6,740 nt of DNA from Bryobacteraceae bacterium (GTDB taxonomy: Bacteria; Acidobacteriota; Terriglobia; Bryobacterales; Bryobacteraceae): positions 1-6,740 of the forward strand of contig JACMLA010000171.1 of the NCBI GenBank assembly GCA_014379815.1, in the 5' to 3' direction. The notes beneath the pieces are model-generated. The model searched no databases. It was given only the letters and a program-made list of their open reading frames with translations, and had not been told where the DNA came from. Positions 5,831 to 6,740 of this stretch are shown here, piece by piece; within the stretch, counting starts at the first letter, position 1, and every line of letters begins with the position of its first letter. Both the position numbers and the translations under genes were made by a program.

Positions 5831-6740
5831 GACGGCTCAGTGCGGTATTGCTGATGGCTGGCACAGTGCTGCTGGCTGGTGGAGTTGTCCTGACGCGGGT
5901 CACCTGGTCCCCGTCCTTTGTTGCAGCTTCAACCCAAGAAGTACCTGGCGCGGACTGCCGGCTGCTGCAACATCGCGGGAAGAAGACGGACGCTTCGGCG
6001 TGCTTTACGAAGCTTGCTCAGAGCAAGGATTCATGGTCGCGCGCAGAAGCCTTGTATGGGTCCGGACAATGGGAGGAAGCGAACGACGCATTTCGGGCCG
6101 CTGTTGCAGCCCAGCCTAAGAACCCGGCAGTCAGGGTGCGGTGGGCCCGGTTGTTTCTGGAGCGGTTCAACCCTCCGGAAGCGCAGAAGCTCTTCAAAGA
6201 AGCGCTCGAGTTAAAGCCCGACAGCGGGGATGCCTATCTTGGACTCGCTCTGGTTGCCGCTGAGAGTTACTCGTCATCGGCTCTTGAGTCGGCGCAGATG
6301 GCGCTCAAGTGCAATCCACAGCTTGTCGAAGCGCAGGAATTGCTGGCGCGGCTGGCTTTGGAGGATGCCAATCCCACCAAGGCGAGAGAAGAAGCCAACA
6401 AAGCCGTGGCACAATCCGGCGAAGCCTTCAAAGCCCTGGCGGTCCTCGCGGCGGCGGATCTGCTGGAAGACAAGACCGCTGACGTCTGGTTCGCAAAGAT
6501 CGACAAAGTAAACCCCTCTTACGGCGCGGCGCACCAGCTGGTCGGACACTTTTTTGTGTTGAACCGGCGTTATGACGAAGGGATCGCGATGTTTCGCGAA
6601 GCTCTCAAACGGGACCCGGATTTGCATGGGGCACGCGCGGAGCTAGGTATCAACCTGATGCGGCTTGGTCAGGAAAAAGAAGCTCGCGAACAGCTCGAAA
6701 CCACGTACAACGCCAACTACAAATCTGATGCAACCGTCAA
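5827..6740 (+). CDS. Exported TPR protein, 3' end outside the window (possible peptidase-MA-like C-terminus)
   Basis: The ATG overlaps the previous stop (ATGA), with GGA at 5815-5817 as ribosome-binding element. The reading frame stays open for 304 codons to the window edge. Residues 1-25 form a signal peptide or anchor (RRLSAVLLMAGTVLLAGGVVL). After a short linker with Cys44 and Cys59, tetratricopeptide repeats run from about 70 to 293. The clearest helices are ALYGSGQWEEANDAFRAAV (75-93), LFKEALELKPDSGDAYLGLA (122-141) and the unit ending LKRDPDLHGARAELGINLM (260-278) with LGQEKEAREQL. TPRs mediate protein-protein contacts. The order and the closing TYNANYKSDATV resemble acidobacterial TPR proteins that continue into a peptidase-MA-like metallohydrolase domain (HExxH). 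That domain, if present, lies beyond the window and is a prediction. The gene is last in the visible part of the operon. Confidence 0.92.
   Translation, partial: MRRLSAVLLMAGTVLLAGGVVLTRVTWSPSFVAASTQEVPGADCRLLQHRGKKTDASACFTKLAQSKDSWSRAEALYGSGQWEEANDAFRAAVAAQPKNPAVRVRWARLFLERFNPPEAQKLFKEALELKPDSGDAYLGLALVAAESYSSSALESAQMALKCNPQLVEAQELLARLALEDANPTKAREEANKAVAQSGEAFKALAVLAAADLLEDKTADVWFAKIDKVNPSYGAAHQLVGHFFVLNRRYDEGIAMFREALKRDPDLHGARAELGINLMRLGQEKEAREQLETTYNANYKSDATV

Noticed and set aside
5918..6511. Two plus-strand open frames (5918-6214 and 6230-6511)
   Set aside because: Both are out of frame with the TPR gene that starts at 5827 and stays open to the edge. Their Arg/Ser-rich products are typical of shifted frames.

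Overview
The window is a compact, moderately GC-rich bacterial segment with six protein-coding genes and no recognisable RNA gene, mobile element or CRISPR array. The gene content points to an acidobacterium, most likely of the Solibacter/Bryobacterales type. This rests on remembered family resemblance and not on a search. The clues are a secreted LolA-like protein of a kind common in that phylum, and a DUF4159 / VWA-GATase / caspase-like / TPR gene series, with TTGA and ATGA stop-start overlaps.

Layout. (1) 2-865, plus strand: a soluble sugar-phosphate isomerase/epimerase of the xylose-isomerase-like TIM-barrel superfamily; its own upstream context lies outside the window. (2) 880-1698, minus strand: a secreted protein of unknown function, convergent with gene 1 across only 14 bp. 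(3) 1699-1839: a 141-bp divergent intergenic region. It carries an extended -10 promoter candidate pointing right, then two adjacent inverted repeats ending just before the next start codon. (4) 1840-6740, plus strand: four closely packed genes that look like one operon. They are a secreted DUF4159 protein, a 749-residue membrane-anchored VWA/GATase1-like protein, an exported caspase/legumain-fold protein that appears to lack the catalytic cysteine, and a TPR protein that runs off the right edge.

How they may work together. All four operon products carry an export signal or membrane anchor, so they probably act at or beyond the cytoplasmic membrane. DUF4159 and VWA/GATase proteins are known neighbours in MoxR/BatA-type operons, where AAA+ MoxR ATPases work with MIDAS-bearing VWA proteins. 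Here no moxR or DUF58 gene lies between or beside them, and a promoter candidate sits directly before DUF4159. This could be a self-standing export-side module: a metal-dependent VWA scaffold, a pseudo-protease with an EF-hand-like calcium loop, and a TPR protein whose unseen C-terminus may be a peptidase-MA-like domain. The module's function is inference; the gene families and layout can be read from the sequence.
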